64,000 nucleotides of DNA, from positions 326,232 through 390,231 of the forward strand of contig JAIXQG010000002.1 of the NCBI GenBank assembly GCA_027485835.1, in the 5' to 3' direction. Source of the DNA: Alphaproteobacteria bacterium (lineage in GTDB: Bacteria > Pseudomonadota > Alphaproteobacteria > UBA2136 > UBA6156). Below the pieces are notes generated by a model. It was not told where the DNA came from and made no database searches. It worked only from the letters and a program-made list of their open reading frames with translations. Below are positions 53,486 to 62,203 of this stretch, piece after piece. The stretch's first letter is position 1. Every line of letters begins with the position of its first letter. The position numbers and the translations under genes were made by a program.

Positions 53486-54403
53486 ATGAAAGCGCGTTCA
53501 CGCCTGTTTTCGGCCTTGGTGCCGATTTCCCTGCCCATAGCGGCAGCTGTGTTGTGCGTGCCCAGCGCCCATGCCGGCCAAGTGGGCTGGATGGACCGTA
53601 TGTTTACCTTCCGTGAAGAGCAGAAGCCGCTGGTAACCCCGCGCAGCAACGTGCGCGCCAAGCAAGTGGTGCAGCCCTACTACCCGAATGACGAACACGT
53701 CAGCTGGAGCAATTTTTACACCCGTACCGACCTTGAGACGCAGGATTACCTTTCCTCCAGCGCCAGCAAGGTGATGCGCCCGCGCCCGCAGGAGCAGGCC
53801 GCCCGCACCCCCGCCCAAGCCCAAGGTGGCTGGCCCGCGATTGCCGAACAGGCGATGGAAAACGCGCAGGATGAAAGCAATGGCTCGCCCTCGAACATCG
53901 CGATTGGCGAACCCGGCGAAGGCTGGGGCATGCAAAGCGGCAGCAGCAACGTAGGCCGCGCCACCCGCATTGGCCCCGCCGTGGAAGACTGGCGCGGCGA
54001 GAACGGCAAGCAACTGGCCAGTCGCCCCGGCGATTATGACTACCGCTCGCCCACTCCGGTCGATACCACCGGCAGCGATATCCAGATTTCCGATGCTGAT
54101 AGCAAGGGTGGTGGCGTGACGTTCTCTGACACCACCAGCAACGACCCGCGCTATGTGGACCACAACGCGCAGGGTCAGGTTACCAAATATTCCGTGCAGA
54201 AGGGCGATACTCTGTCCAGCATCTCCGACCAGCCCGCGATTTACGGCACGTGGAAGATGTGGCCGATGATTTACAGCGCCAACCGCCGTGCGATTGGTGG
54301 TAGCCCGAATAACATCAAGCTGCAGCAGCGACTTGATATCCCCCGCGACTACACCGAGGAACAGGCCAAGGATGCGCAGCGTCGCGCCGGTTCGGCCCGC
54401 TAA
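53486..54403 (+). CDS. Exported LysM-domain protein
   Basis: A 305-residue protein with a signal peptide (LVPISLPIAAAVLCVPSAHA). The middle is polar, Gln/Ala/Gly-rich and low in structure. The C-terminus holds one LysM domain (YSVQKGDTLSSISDQPAIYG ... IKLQQRLDIPRDY), which binds peptidoglycan. Such proteins anchor at the cell wall and often help cell-wall hydrolases; no catalytic domain is seen. The start lies only 20 bp from the divergent solute-binding gene, so its promoter must overlap that gene. Confidence 0.88.
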   Translation: MKARSRLFSALVPISLPIAAAVLCVPSAHAGQVGWMDRMFTFREEQKPLVTPRSNVRAKQVVQPYYPNDEHVSWSNFYTRTDLETQDYLSSSASKVMRPRPQEQAARTPAQAQGGWPAIAEQAMENAQDESNGSPSNIAIGEPGEGWGMQSGSSNVGRATRIGPAVEDWRGENGKQLASRPGDYDYRSPTPVDTTGSDIQISDADSKGGGVTFSDTTSNDPRYVDHNAQGQVTKYSVQKGDTLSSISDQPAIYGTWKMWPMIYSANRRAIGGSPNNIKLQQRLDIPRDYTEEQAKDAQRRAGSAR

Positions 54404-54429
54404 GACTTGCTCTTTCTAACTTTACGACT

Positions 54430-54448
54430 GAGGGGCCGATGGCCCCTC
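54430..54448. terminator. Hairpin after the LysM gene
   Basis: GAGGGGCC, GAT, GGCCCCTC is a perfect 8-bp stem, but the following GTCTGTTT is a weak T tract. Confidence 0.55.
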
Positions 54449-54543
54449 GTCTGTTTCCGTACGGCGGTAGGGGATGCCTCTCCCTATGCTTTCTATACAG
54501 AACGACGCCCTTGTTGGGCGCCGTTGCTTGGAAGACGTAAGGC

Positions 54544-55491
54544 TTAGTGACCTGCGGCGCCTTCAATATGGGCTTCTGGGCCGGTGGTCGGCGAGGTAGC
54601 GTCGGGCACCGCTACCGCGCTGGGGCTGGTGGCGACGGCAACGCTGACGGAGGTGGCCGAAACCAGAGTGTCGGAGACCGGTGCGGGGAGATCGACAATA
54701 CCGGCGGCCTTTTTCTGTTCGGCGATCCAGGCATCGAACTCGGCTTGCGGAACAGCCTTCACGCGGAAGAACATTTCGCCATGGGCCTGGCCGCAGAGTT
54801 CGGCACACTGGCCGAGCCAGTCGCCGGCTTCGGTGGCTTCAAACCACGCGTAGTTGATACGGCCGGGGATGGCGTCGATCTTCACGCCCAAGTGGGGTAC
54901 GAAGACGGCGTGGATAACGTCTTGCGAGGTAACGTGGAGCACGACCTTTTTGCCGACCGGTACCACCAGCGTTTTGGTTTGGCGGCCAAGGCCCGGCAGG
55001 CTTACTTCGGGGTCGTCGGCGGTGGGTTCGGGTGCAGCCACGTGCTTGCCGCCCTCGCTGACATCCGGGTAGTAGAAATCCCAGCCGAACTGATAACCGA
55101 CAACTTCAACGTTCATGGCGTCTTCCGGCATCGTACGGATAAGCACCATGCCCTTATAGCTGTAAATAGCGATGGCCACACAGATAAGGGCCGGAATGAT
55201 GGTCCAGATGAGTTCCAGCGTCAGGCTGTGGCTGAAGGTGGCGGGTTTGGCGACTTTCTCGCGGCGGTAGCGCCAGAGGATGTAGACCACCGGAATAGCT
55301 ACCACCAAGGCCACCACCGAGATGATGACAAACAGGAAGTTGTAGAGCCAGCCGATTTCGTTGGCTACCGGACCCACCGGCGACGGGAAGCCACCCGGGT
55401 GCATGGTTTCGGCGGCCAGTGCGGCGGCGGCGACCGCAATGTTGAGGCCGAAAGCGGCGGCCAGTGTAAGGAGGGAACGTGCGTTAGGCAT
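54544..55491 (-). CDS. coxB: Cytochrome c oxidase subunit II
   Basis: A 315-residue CoxB. It has a signal segment (LLTLAAAFGLNIAVAAAALA), two membrane helices (WLYNFLFVIISVVALVVAIP and LELIWTIIPALICVAIAIYS) and a periplasmic cupredoxin domain. The CuA ligands are in VIHAVFVPHLG and CAELCGQAHGEMF (two Cys, His, Met). It takes electrons from cytochrome c and passes them to haem a in subunit I. The C-terminus carries a long Ala/Ser/Val/Thr extension of about 50 residues, unusual for the family. Start at 55491 gives the normal signal sequence; the frame continues 39 codons upstream. coxA is not next to it. Confidence 0.94.
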   Translation of the reverse strand: MPNARSLLTLAAAFGLNIAVAAAALAAETMHPGGFPSPVGPVANEIGWLYNFLFVIISVVALVVAIPVVYILWRYRREKVAKPATFSHSLTLELIWTIIPALICVAIAIYSYKGMVLIRTMPEDAMNVEVVGYQFGWDFYYPDVSEGGKHVAAPEPTADDPEVSLPGLGRQTKTLVVPVGKKVVLHVTSQDVIHAVFVPHLGVKIDAIPGRINYAWFEATEAGDWLGQCAELCGQAHGEMFFRVKAVPQAEFDAWIAEQKKAAGIVDLPAPVSDTLVSATSVSVAVATSPSAVAVPDATSPTTGPEAHIEGAAGH

Positions 55492-55707
55492 GGGGACTTC
55501 TGCTTCTGGATGTTGGCAATGTTGAGCACTTGTGTTGTGGGGCACCGTAGCCCAAGGTTTAACAGTCATCAAGCCGCCCCATGCAAAATAGGGATATATC
55601 CGTGCCAAAATACCCTCAGGGTGTGGTATTTGCCCGACCTTACACCGCTTTTAAGGTGATAAAGCCGTTGCCCTAACTGCCAAACCCTGTTAGAGAAACT
55701 CCCGTGC

Positions 55708-55795
55708 GGAGGCGTGGCCGAGTGGTTTAAGGCGCACGCCTGGAAAGCGTGTTGGGGGCAACCCCTCGGAGGTTCGAATCCTCTCGCCTCCGCCA
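55708..55795 (+). tRNA. tRNA-Ser(GGA)
   Basis: An 88-nt class II tRNA with CCA encoded. Acceptor GGAGGCG pairs with CGCCTCC; anticodon stem CACGC/GCGTG encloses loop CTGGAAA with anticodon GGA, reading UCC and UCU. A long variable arm (TTGGGGGCAACCCC) confirms serine. The integrase gene 73 bp downstream marks the 3' end as the attachment site of the island. Confidence 0.96.
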
Positions 55796-55868
55796 AAGTC
55801 TTACTCACAGCCAAAATCCTGAAATGAAATGATAGCACCTGTAACAGAGTTACATTGGAGTGCTACAT

Positions 55869-57575
55869 ATGGGTCGTCAGACTTACCTCTTTAAAAGGGC
55901 TGGAACCTACTACTTTCGCATGGTCATCCCTGCTGATTTAAGGCCGAGATTCGGCAAAAATGAACTTGTTTCATCATTACATACAAATGCTTACGCCTTA
56001 GCCAGCGCCCATTGTGCTTTATTGGCGGGTGATTTTAATAGGTTATTCACCCTAGCAAGGATTCAGCCGATGTTAAGTCTTGAGCAATTAAAGCAAATCT
56101 CTAGAACGATTTTCGCAACCCATCTTAGCTCTCACCAAGCTGCTATGAACATCCCTCACTCCCCTACTCAGGTTCTAACCAGCCTTTTGATGAACAAATA
56201 TGCCTCCTTCAACATATCGCCCTCAACGCCCATTCAACCCGATTTTAGTGAAGTTGAACAAACGACCCTCCTTATTGCTGCTAAACAAGAAGGAATTGAG
56301 GAGGGCTCGACAGAATATGCTCACCTTAAAAAGGCTGTTTCGCGCGCCTTAACGGAATGGAAGCATTACCTTCAAGAGTTCAGCGCTGGACAATTGGAGA
56401 TAACGGCGCGTGATAGTTGGTTTAGCGACCTTTACCCAGACTATACCCCTCCTCAAATGGTTAACACCCCCCGAGATGTTACCCTCACAAGCGAACTACT
56501 ATCCGTAATCACAACTCGCCACTTAGCTGAGGACACAGCCGACAAGAAAAGTAAGCAAAAGAAACAGGTGGCGGCTAACTGGTTTGTAGAATGGTTTGGA
56601 GACAAACAGATTCACCTCATTACTAAGGAAGATGCACGTAATTATAAAACTAACTTGGCCAGAATGCCCAAAAACGCTACCCAGCGATATCCTAACATCT
56701 CAACTTCACAGCTGATTCAGAGAAAGTTTAAGCAAACTGACTTGATTTCAACTTCCAGCTTGAATGCTTATCTCGTTGCTATGAGCACCCTTTTTAACTG
56801 GGCCAAGAAGAATTACGACAATGTCGTTAACAATCCTTTTGAAGGGATCGCCGTTAAAGGGCCGAAGAACGATAAGGAAAAACGCCGCGCCTTTACGTCA
56901 GAACAAATCAAAAAGATATTTGAGAACCCCCTCTTTAGCGGGTGCCGAAGCGAAACACAGCGTTATATACCCGGTGAAATTGTGATTAGAGATGCCAAGT
57001 ATTGGGTACCCATTCTAGGGTTATATACCGGAGCAAGATTAAATGAGATCTGCCAGCTTTATATTGAGGATGTGTATAAACACGGCGAAATTTGGGTGCT
57101 TGATATTAACCAAAATGGTAACGATAAACGCCTCAAAACTGTTGCGGCTAGAAGAAAGATACCTCTTCATCCGCAGCTTCTAGCCTTAGGATTCCATAAT
57201 TATGTGACCACTCAGGGCGGTACTCCAAAGGACAGAGTGTTTCCTGAAATAGCGCTTGGAGCTGATGACACTTACTCCCATACGTATTCAAAACAGTTTG
57301 CATATGCGCTGAGAAACAAATTTGAAATTACGGATGAAAAAGTCACATTCCACAGCTTTAGACATTCACTTACGGATGAATTGAGAAATGCTGATGTGGA
57401 TACAGCGGACATCAAGCGAATCCTTGGACATGAAGATAGCTCAGTTACAGCCAATTACGGTTCCTCCGAAACCCTAGAACGTTTACATAGAGCAATTTCC
57501 AAAGTTCATTTCCCTATTCAATGGCATGAATCCCTCGATTCAAGACCTAGAGTTGTAGCTAGAGCTCGGGATTAA
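55869..57575 (+). CDS. int: Tyrosine recombinase / integrase of the island
   Basis: A 568-residue phage-type integrase. The N-terminal part (YLFKRAGTYYFRMVIPADLR) is the DUF6538-like arm-binding region seen in integrases of this type. The catalytic residues are R in LYTGARLNEICQL, HxxR in HSFRHSLTDEL, His in ILGHEDSS and the nucleophile Tyr in TANYGSSE. It would cut and join DNA at the 3' end of tRNA-Ser. The start ATG 55869 has GGAG eight bases upstream; GTG 55860 is in frame but has no ribosome site. It is long compared with most integrases (about 400). Confidence 0.93.
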   Translation: MGRQTYLFKRAGTYYFRMVIPADLRPRFGKNELVSSLHTNAYALASAHCALLAGDFNRLFTLARIQPMLSLEQLKQISRTIFATHLSSHQAAMNIPHSPTQVLTSLLMNKYASFNISPSTPIQPDFSEVEQTTLLIAAKQEGIEEGSTEYAHLKKAVSRALTEWKHYLQEFSAGQLEITARDSWFSDLYPDYTPPQMVNTPRDVTLTSELLSVITTRHLAEDTADKKSKQKKQVAANWFVEWFGDKQIHLITKEDARNYKTNLARMPKNATQRYPNISTSQLIQRKFKQTDLISTSSLNAYLVAMSTLFNWAKKNYDNVVNNPFEGIAVKGPKNDKEKRRAFTSEQIKKIFENPLFSGCRSETQRYIPGEIVIRDAKYWVPILGLYTGARLNEICQLYIEDVYKHGEIWVLDINQNGNDKRLKTVAARRKIPLHPQLLALGFHNYVTTQGGTPKDRVFPEIALGADDTYSHTYSKQFAYALRNKFEITDEKVTFHSFRHSLTDELRNADVDTADIKRILGHEDSSVTANYGSSETLERLHRAISKVHFPIQWHESLDSRPRVVARARD

Positions 57576-57671
57576 GAAAATAAAGATATAAACCAGCTCA
57601 TAACAACTATCACAGAGATAGAGATAAAGAAGACAGGGGTTATGACCACGAATTATGTTCCTAGCCCCTAT

Positions 57672-57710
57672 ATGTCGCTCAAAGCCTTTGTAGAATTGAA
57701 AAACCCTTGA
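57672..57710 (+). CDS. Possible 12-codon leader peptide
   Basis: A short frame, ATG 57672 to TGA 57710, whose stop overlaps the TTG start of the following gene (TTGA). It may couple translation of the polymerase-like protein. Only the geometry supports it. Confidence 0.3.
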   Translation: MSLKAFVELKNP

Positions 57711-59053
57711 ATCAGCATTTAACGCAAGCAGCGCAGCTTCTCTTAGAAGATATCGCAAACGACGAGTCGAGCGTTCTCACGCAGAGCAGCAAATGGATTA
57801 AGCTGAACATGCACTTGGAAACCCCAAGAACTAAAATTTTTGCTCAGGCTTGGAAAGAACTGCATAGCCGTGCGAAGCTTCCAAATACGAGAGCGACTCA
57901 CAAACATTTACAGTTTCTCTTGCTTAACATTGCTCACAGTATGAGAGATGGTCATGTAGTAGCTTTGGCCTGTCCGAATAGTAAAAAAACAATTGTTAGT
58001 TGGACACGTACTCAAAACCCTCACCGCTTAACCCCTACCCTCCTCAGCGTTGTGAACGGATTAGAACGCGCCGGTTACCTGATCAAAATCGGCTCCCAAA
58101 AACATTTTCAAGGAAAAGACCGCAAGTATAGCCGCATAATTCCAACTCCGAAGCTGATTGCAGAGATTATTGAGACCTACAATCTTCATAAAACACACGT
58201 AACTTATGTTGCTAATCTGGTGGCGGTCACTAAAGCAGAGTCTTGGGATAGAAATAAAAAGAAAATCAGACAGAAGGTCGATATAAGGCTCTTTAAGAAC
58301 CCTGCCGAGATCTCCCTTATACAATCATCAAATTCTTTCTTAAAAGATTATAATCGCTTTCTGTTGGCTCATAGAATCGAGCTTTCGGATAACGGTAGAC
58401 CCATCAGCCAATTTAAATTAGTTAGGCGCGTTTTCTGCCGAACAAGCTTACAGGCCGGAGGTAGATTCTTTGGTGGATTTTGGCAAGGTCTACCAAGTGG
58501 CAAACGCGGTGAATCAGGCAGCCGCAAACAGATCTTAATTAATGGCGAGCCTACAGTAGAGCTTGATTACAAGTCGCTGCATCCTCATTTGCTGTACCAA
58601 TGGGAAAACCTCCTACCTCCCGACGATGCTTATCTTCTAGCTGATTGGCCTCGTGAATTAGTAAAGAAATGCATTCTCGTTACATTTAACTGCAAGAGCT
58701 TTGGAGAGGAAGCATCGCTTAATTCCGTGCTGAAAGACAAAGAGTTGCAACACCATTGTTCCCTTTTGGAAAATGGCGGCTATTCTAAACTACGTAGAGA
58801 CTTTATTTCCAAGAATCCTGCTTTAGAGAAGTTTCTAGGAAAAGATGTAGGCGTTCGTCTTCAACGACAGGATAGCGATATTGCTATGGTAGTCATGAAA
58901 AGATTGATGCAGGAAGGCATTTTAGCTCTTTGCATTCACGATTCTTTCATCTGCCAAGCCAAATACGAGGAAGCTCTCCGTCAAATCATGATGGAAGCGT
59001 ATAAAGATGTTATGCAAACCCAAACAACCCCTTTAATCGGTAAAGTTATTTAG
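57707..59053 (+). CDS. Uncharacterised protein with polymerase-like palm motifs
   Basis: A 448-residue protein, TTG start (other starts possible downstream, e.g. the Met at residue 35). Residues 240-300 read [10 protein letters not shown], then [14 protein letters not shown], which looks like polymerase motif A with Asp287. Residues 316-333 read [18 protein letters not shown], matching motif B (R-x3-K ... FG) of family A DNA polymerases and T7-type RNA polymerase. Residues 387-414 end in CIHDSF, like motif C (HD-E or HDSF). The order and spacing fit a palm/fingers fold. The N-terminal 200 residues have no recognisable domain. The [10 protein letters not shown] region occurs, to my knowledge, in hypothetical proteins of mobile elements without assigned function. 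A replication or priming role for the island is inferred, not shown. Confidence 0.7.
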   Translation: MNQHLTQAAQLLLEDIANDESSVLTQSSKWIKLNMHLETPRTKIFAQAWKELHSRAKLPNTRATHKHLQFLLLNIAHSMRDGHVVALACPNSKKTIVSWTRTQNPHRLTPTLLSVVNGLERAGYLIKIGSQKHFQGKDRKYSRIIPTPKLIAEIIETYNLHKTHVTYVANLVAVTKAESWDRNKKKIRQKVDIRLFKNPAEISLIQSSNSFLKDYNRFLLAHRIELSDNGRPISQFKLVRRVFCRTSLQAGGRFFGGFWQGLPSGKRGESGSRKQILINGEPTVELDYKSLHPHLLYQWENLLPPDDAYLLADWPRELVKKCILVTFNCKSFGEEASLNSVLKDKELQHHCSLLENGGYSKLRRDFISKNPALEKFLGKDVGVRLQRQDSDIAMVVMKRLMQEGILALCIHDSFICQAKYEEALRQIMMEAYKDVMQTQTTPLIGKVI

Positions 59054-59265
59054 AATAGATCTGAAATCTTCAGCCCTAATGCCTTTGCTATCTTGAAGAT
59101 GTTTTCAAGGGAGACGTTTCGCTCTCCACGTTCTATCGCACCGATGTAAGTCCGATGAAGTTCGCACACTTCTGCGAAACTCTCCTGAGAATATCCCTGA
59201 GCCTGTCTCAAATCCCGCACTTGAGCGCCAAACGTCTTTTTGAGTGCCTCAAGTTCTCTGTCCAT
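59050..59265 (-). CDS. XRE-family helix-turn-helix regulator
   Basis: A 71-residue repressor-like protein consisting of one HTH_3 domain: [38 protein letters not shown] in two overlapping helices, with [14 protein letters not shown] after it. Its end overlaps the convergent polymerase-like gene by 4 bp. It is divergent from the membrane protein at 59359, and the gap holds two sets of direct repeats that may be its operators. A role as island regulator is inferred. Confidence 0.88.
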   Translation of the reverse strand: MDRELEALKKTFGAQVRDLRQAQGYSQESFAEVCELHRTYIGAIERGERNVSLENIFKIAKALGLKISDLF

Positions 59266-59306
59266 AACGGATTAGACCGTTTATGCACACTATATATCTA
59301 CAGACT

Positions 59307-59357
59307 ATAAGTAGCACTTGACGACAATAAAAACCTATGTTGATGACAATAAGTAGC
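59307..59357. promoter_or_regulatory. Direct repeats in the divergent promoter (possible operators)
   Basis: ATAAGTAGC occurs at 59307-59315 and 59349-59357 (42 bp apart), and TTGA(C/T)GACAATAA at 59318-59330 and 59340-59352 (22 bp apart, about two helical turns). They lie between the XRE gene and the membrane protein gene, where a repressor would bind. Confidence 0.55.
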
Positions 59358-59358
59358 T

Positions 59359-59991
59359 ATGAAAGTCGGTGCCATGGACTCACGTAATCTACCTCCTCTG
59401 AAGGAAGCTAGGATAGCTAAACGTTACCAGATAGGTAATTACCTCTTCATTGAATTTTTCGACATTCCAAAACAGCCAGCGATTGTTTACCTGTTTGCGC
59501 TGCTTGTTCTTGATCTTAAGACCGAACAACCAGTTTTATGCATCACTTCAGAAAGAACAGGAGAGCTTGCTACTGCCGCATTTAACAAAATGATGAAGGG
59601 CATTGGAGAAAACCTCACCACTTCAGACTCACCTTTCTTTTGTGTAGTAGGACGTGATTCCATTCATAAGAATCTTGGCTCTTCATCCGATTGGGATAAT
59701 CAGAAAAAATTCTTTATTGAAGCACAGCGATATGCCGTTGATGAATTGGGCTTAGACCTTGAACACAGCCAAATCATTACCAAGCAAACCCCAAGACAGG
59801 AAACCGGTGATAGTTACTGGCCTGCCATTCTAGGGTTGTTTTTCTTTGCTGCTATTATCGGAGCTTATCTTCTCTACAAATCCGAAGAGAGCCCCGAACA
59901 GAAGAGATTCATGCTTGGATGCTTAGGAAGCCACAATGAGAATTTCTGTGAGAGGCTCTGGGAAAAGAAAAACTCAATACATTCCAACTAA
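59359..59991 (+). CDS. Hypothetical protein with one C-terminal membrane segment
   Basis: A 210-residue protein. The first 150 residues are soluble and mixed alpha/beta (RYQIGNYLFIEFFDIPKQ; LLVLDLKTEQPVLCITSERT; FFCVVGRDSIHKNLG). One membrane segment follows (YWPAILGLFFFAAIIGAYLLY) and a short charged tail with two Cys. I do not recognise the family. It may start at ATG 59359 or 59374. Its end overlaps the convergent nuclease-like gene by 4 bp. Its divergence from the XRE regulator suggests repression by it. Confidence 0.7.
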   Translation: MKVGAMDSRNLPPLKEARIAKRYQIGNYLFIEFFDIPKQPAIVYLFALLVLDLKTEQPVLCITSERTGELATAAFNKMMKGIGENLTTSDSPFFCVVGRDSIHKNLGSSSDWDNQKKFFIEAQRYAVDELGLDLEHSQIITKQTPRQETGDSYWPAILGLFFFAAIIGAYLLYKSEESPEQKRFMLGCLGSHNENFCERLWEKKNSIHSN

Positions 59992-62192
59992 ACAGAGCAA
60001 CATTTTTTATACTTGGCTCCGCTTCCACATGGACATGGATCGTTTCTCCCCATTTTCGCTTTAGCTAACAATGAATTACGGCTAGTTATTTGCTGAAGAG
60101 GCTGAGACGATTCAATGATATTTTCCATGATGGGATTCATCTTCCATGGGAATTCAGAAACTAGCCTTGTTCTAATTGCAAAACTAGTTGGATCAATGAT
60201 AATTCCAAACCAAGTATCAGCCTTCTGACCATATTTACGCCTCGCCATATGCTGTCTGAGCGAGCCAATTTCGTTAGTGATGTCTGAAAGAACGGATGTA
60301 TAAACGGTTATTCCTGTAGGGTTTGTGCCAGAACCAAGAGTGACATCGTGAGTTCCTCCATCTTGCAATGTCATTACAGCAATTTTTCTTATCGCATCAT
60401 TTAGATAGTCATGCGTTTGTTCGCTCATTTGCAGAAGCATTAACCCAAGCTCGATATCCTCAGGATCAGAGCTAAATTCCAATTGCGCTATAATGTGTCC
60501 GATAGGAGTGTTCTGCAATTTTGTTAGAATTCCTTCAGGAGTTCTAAGCCCAGGCATGCCATCACGCCTCACCGCCATTGCAACATCCAAATCAGCGGCA
60601 ATATCATCTTCAAGATGCATCATATCAACATCGTTTGGCAGCCAAAGAGTTCTCTTTATATGAAAGGACAACAATGTATGCTCATGAGAAGCCATAATCT
60701 GTTCGCCAAAACGAGCCCTTAAATTTAAGTAATGAAGAATATGATGAGGACTTGGAAGCATTTCTGTAATTGCATCCAGAGCAAATACGTCTGTAACTAA
60801 AGGAGCCTTCAATTTATCGGATGAGCTATATTTCAAAAAGTCCCGAACTTGGGCTTTTAGTGCTGGATAATGCTCTGCAATGAGACACACAGGAAATACC
60901 GCTCGAAGCTTGGGTACCGTAATTTCATTACCTTCTTTATCTCGAAGCTTGGAATCCCCTGAAATCATTGCCTGAGCACATATCTCTGCTTGATTATAGG
61001 CGTCTTGCACCGCTGCTTTAAAATCATCTTGGATGCTCTCATCGCTGCCTTTGCGAGACTTCAGAGTCAGTTTTTTTGATTTAGCCTGCACAACTATTGC
61101 GTATTCTCCAAAAATCACGAGACAATCGATTTCACCTATCTCAGCTCCCTTTTTTTGACTGAGAATAACTTGCGTCCAGACATGGGTATCGCCAAAAGCT
61201 TTTGTAAAGCATCTTTGAGCGAAATCTTCCGTAAACAGTCCTCTATTATCTGATGCTTCATTCCTATAAGAGCGATCAGCTATCATCCAATAGTAAGGAG
61301 ATTCATACAAAGACTCAGTAAGAGTATAATACTGATATAAAATAAATTTACCTTCAGGCAATGCAATCAGAGGAGTGGCATTAACCGCATTAAAATCATG
61401 TATAGAGTTGAATGTAGGATTATTGTCTTCTTCTTTTAAAGAGAAAGCATCGAACACTCGCTCAATTAAACCTACTTCTATTCCAGAAAAATCGCTTATT
61501 TCTTTGCATGAGAAAGTAAAGTTAGGAAGAACTGTCCACTCTTCAGGTGATATACCCTTCATCTTCTCTAATAGAGGGACTTGGCGGTCATTTTGATAGT
61601 CGCAGACAGCCTTAACCACTTCATATGCTTCCTGAATAGTAAATCCTTTATTCGCTTGAAGCCACTTATTATCATGCTCATATTTTGGAACTGCAAAGTC
61701 TCTATATTGAGAAGTATAAGCAGATTCACCACTATAGAAAAATGGCTCTCTTAAGCTTTCACCTGAACTAAAGGGACTTTTCTCACTAAACTTGCCAGAA
61801 CTAATTTCTTCTCTGATGCGTTTTATAAAGGGCTGTGAGAGCGCTTGGTGAAGTTCTTCCAATAACGCTCTTGAAGCACCAATTTGCTGATTAATTGTTG
61901 AATATGCCAATCTATAGTCAATCGGTCGGCTTTTTACCATGAGGCCTATCAAGGTGCTTAACTCTGTCCTAATCAATCTTGATCGTGTGAACAGGTGCAT
62001 AAGATCTTCAGGCTTCATTTCTGGCCCGATTTTTACAAATGAATCACTAAAGCACATTGTAGCTAAAGCGTGTGCATATCCCTCTGAGCTACATAACTCA
62101 GCTAATAAGGCAAATACTTCTTCCTCACTTCTAACCACTTCGAGCACAGAACTAGGCTTAGGTAATGAAGGATGCGATTTACTTTTTTTCAT
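59988..62192 (-). CDS. Large protein with D...QxK nuclease motif and C-terminal SEC-C
   Basis: A 734-residue protein. The first 300 residues are helical with no recognised domain. At 321-371 a restriction-like fold is suggested: Glu322 in FTEDFAQRCF, then GEIDCLVIFGEYAIVVQAKSKK, giving the D356...Q369-x-K371 arrangement seen in NERD and Mrr-type nucleases. The last 22 residues are a SEC-C zinc motif (GRNDPCPCGSGAKYKKCC). The region between is helical. It lies 11 bp downstream of the ATPase gene and was probably transcribed with it. A role as the DNA- or RNA-cutting part of a defence pair is inferred. SEC-C is also found in SecA and other proteins, so it does not define function. Confidence 0.78.
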   Translation of the reverse strand: MKKSKSHPSLPKPSSVLEVVRSEEEVFALLAELCSSEGYAHALATMCFSDSFVKIGPEMKPEDLMHLFTRSRLIRTELSTLIGLMVKSRPIDYRLAYSTINQQIGASRALLEELHQALSQPFIKRIREEISSGKFSEKSPFSSGESLREPFFYSGESAYTSQYRDFAVPKYEHDNKWLQANKGFTIQEAYEVVKAVCDYQNDRQVPLLEKMKGISPEEWTVLPNFTFSCKEISDFSGIEVGLIERVFDAFSLKEEDNNPTFNSIHDFNAVNATPLIALPEGKFILYQYYTLTESLYESPYYWMIADRSYRNEASDNRGLFTEDFAQRCFTKAFGDTHVWTQVILSQKKGAEIGEIDCLVIFGEYAIVVQAKSKKLTLKSRKGSDESIQDDFKAAVQDAYNQAEICAQAMISGDSKLRDKEGNEITVPKLRAVFPVCLIAEHYPALKAQVRDFLKYSSSDKLKAPLVTDVFALDAITEMLPSPHHILHYLNLRARFGEQIMASHEHTLLSFHIKRTLWLPNDVDMMHLEDDIAADLDVAMAVRRDGMPGLRTPEGILTKLQNTPIGHIIAQLEFSSDPEDIELGLMLLQMSEQTHDYLNDAIRKIAVMTLQDGGTHDVTLGSGTNPTGITVYTSVLSDITNEIGSLRQHMARRKYGQKADTWFGIIIDPTSFAIRTRLVSEFPWKMNPIMENIIESSQPLQQITSRNSLLAKAKMGRNDPCPCGSGAKYKKCCSV

Positions 62193-62203
62193 TATATTAG
62201 ATA

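Noticed and set aside
54547-55659. 370-codon plus-strand frame opposite coxB
   Set aside because: A shadow of coxB with Gly/His/Asp-rich composition and no ribosome site.
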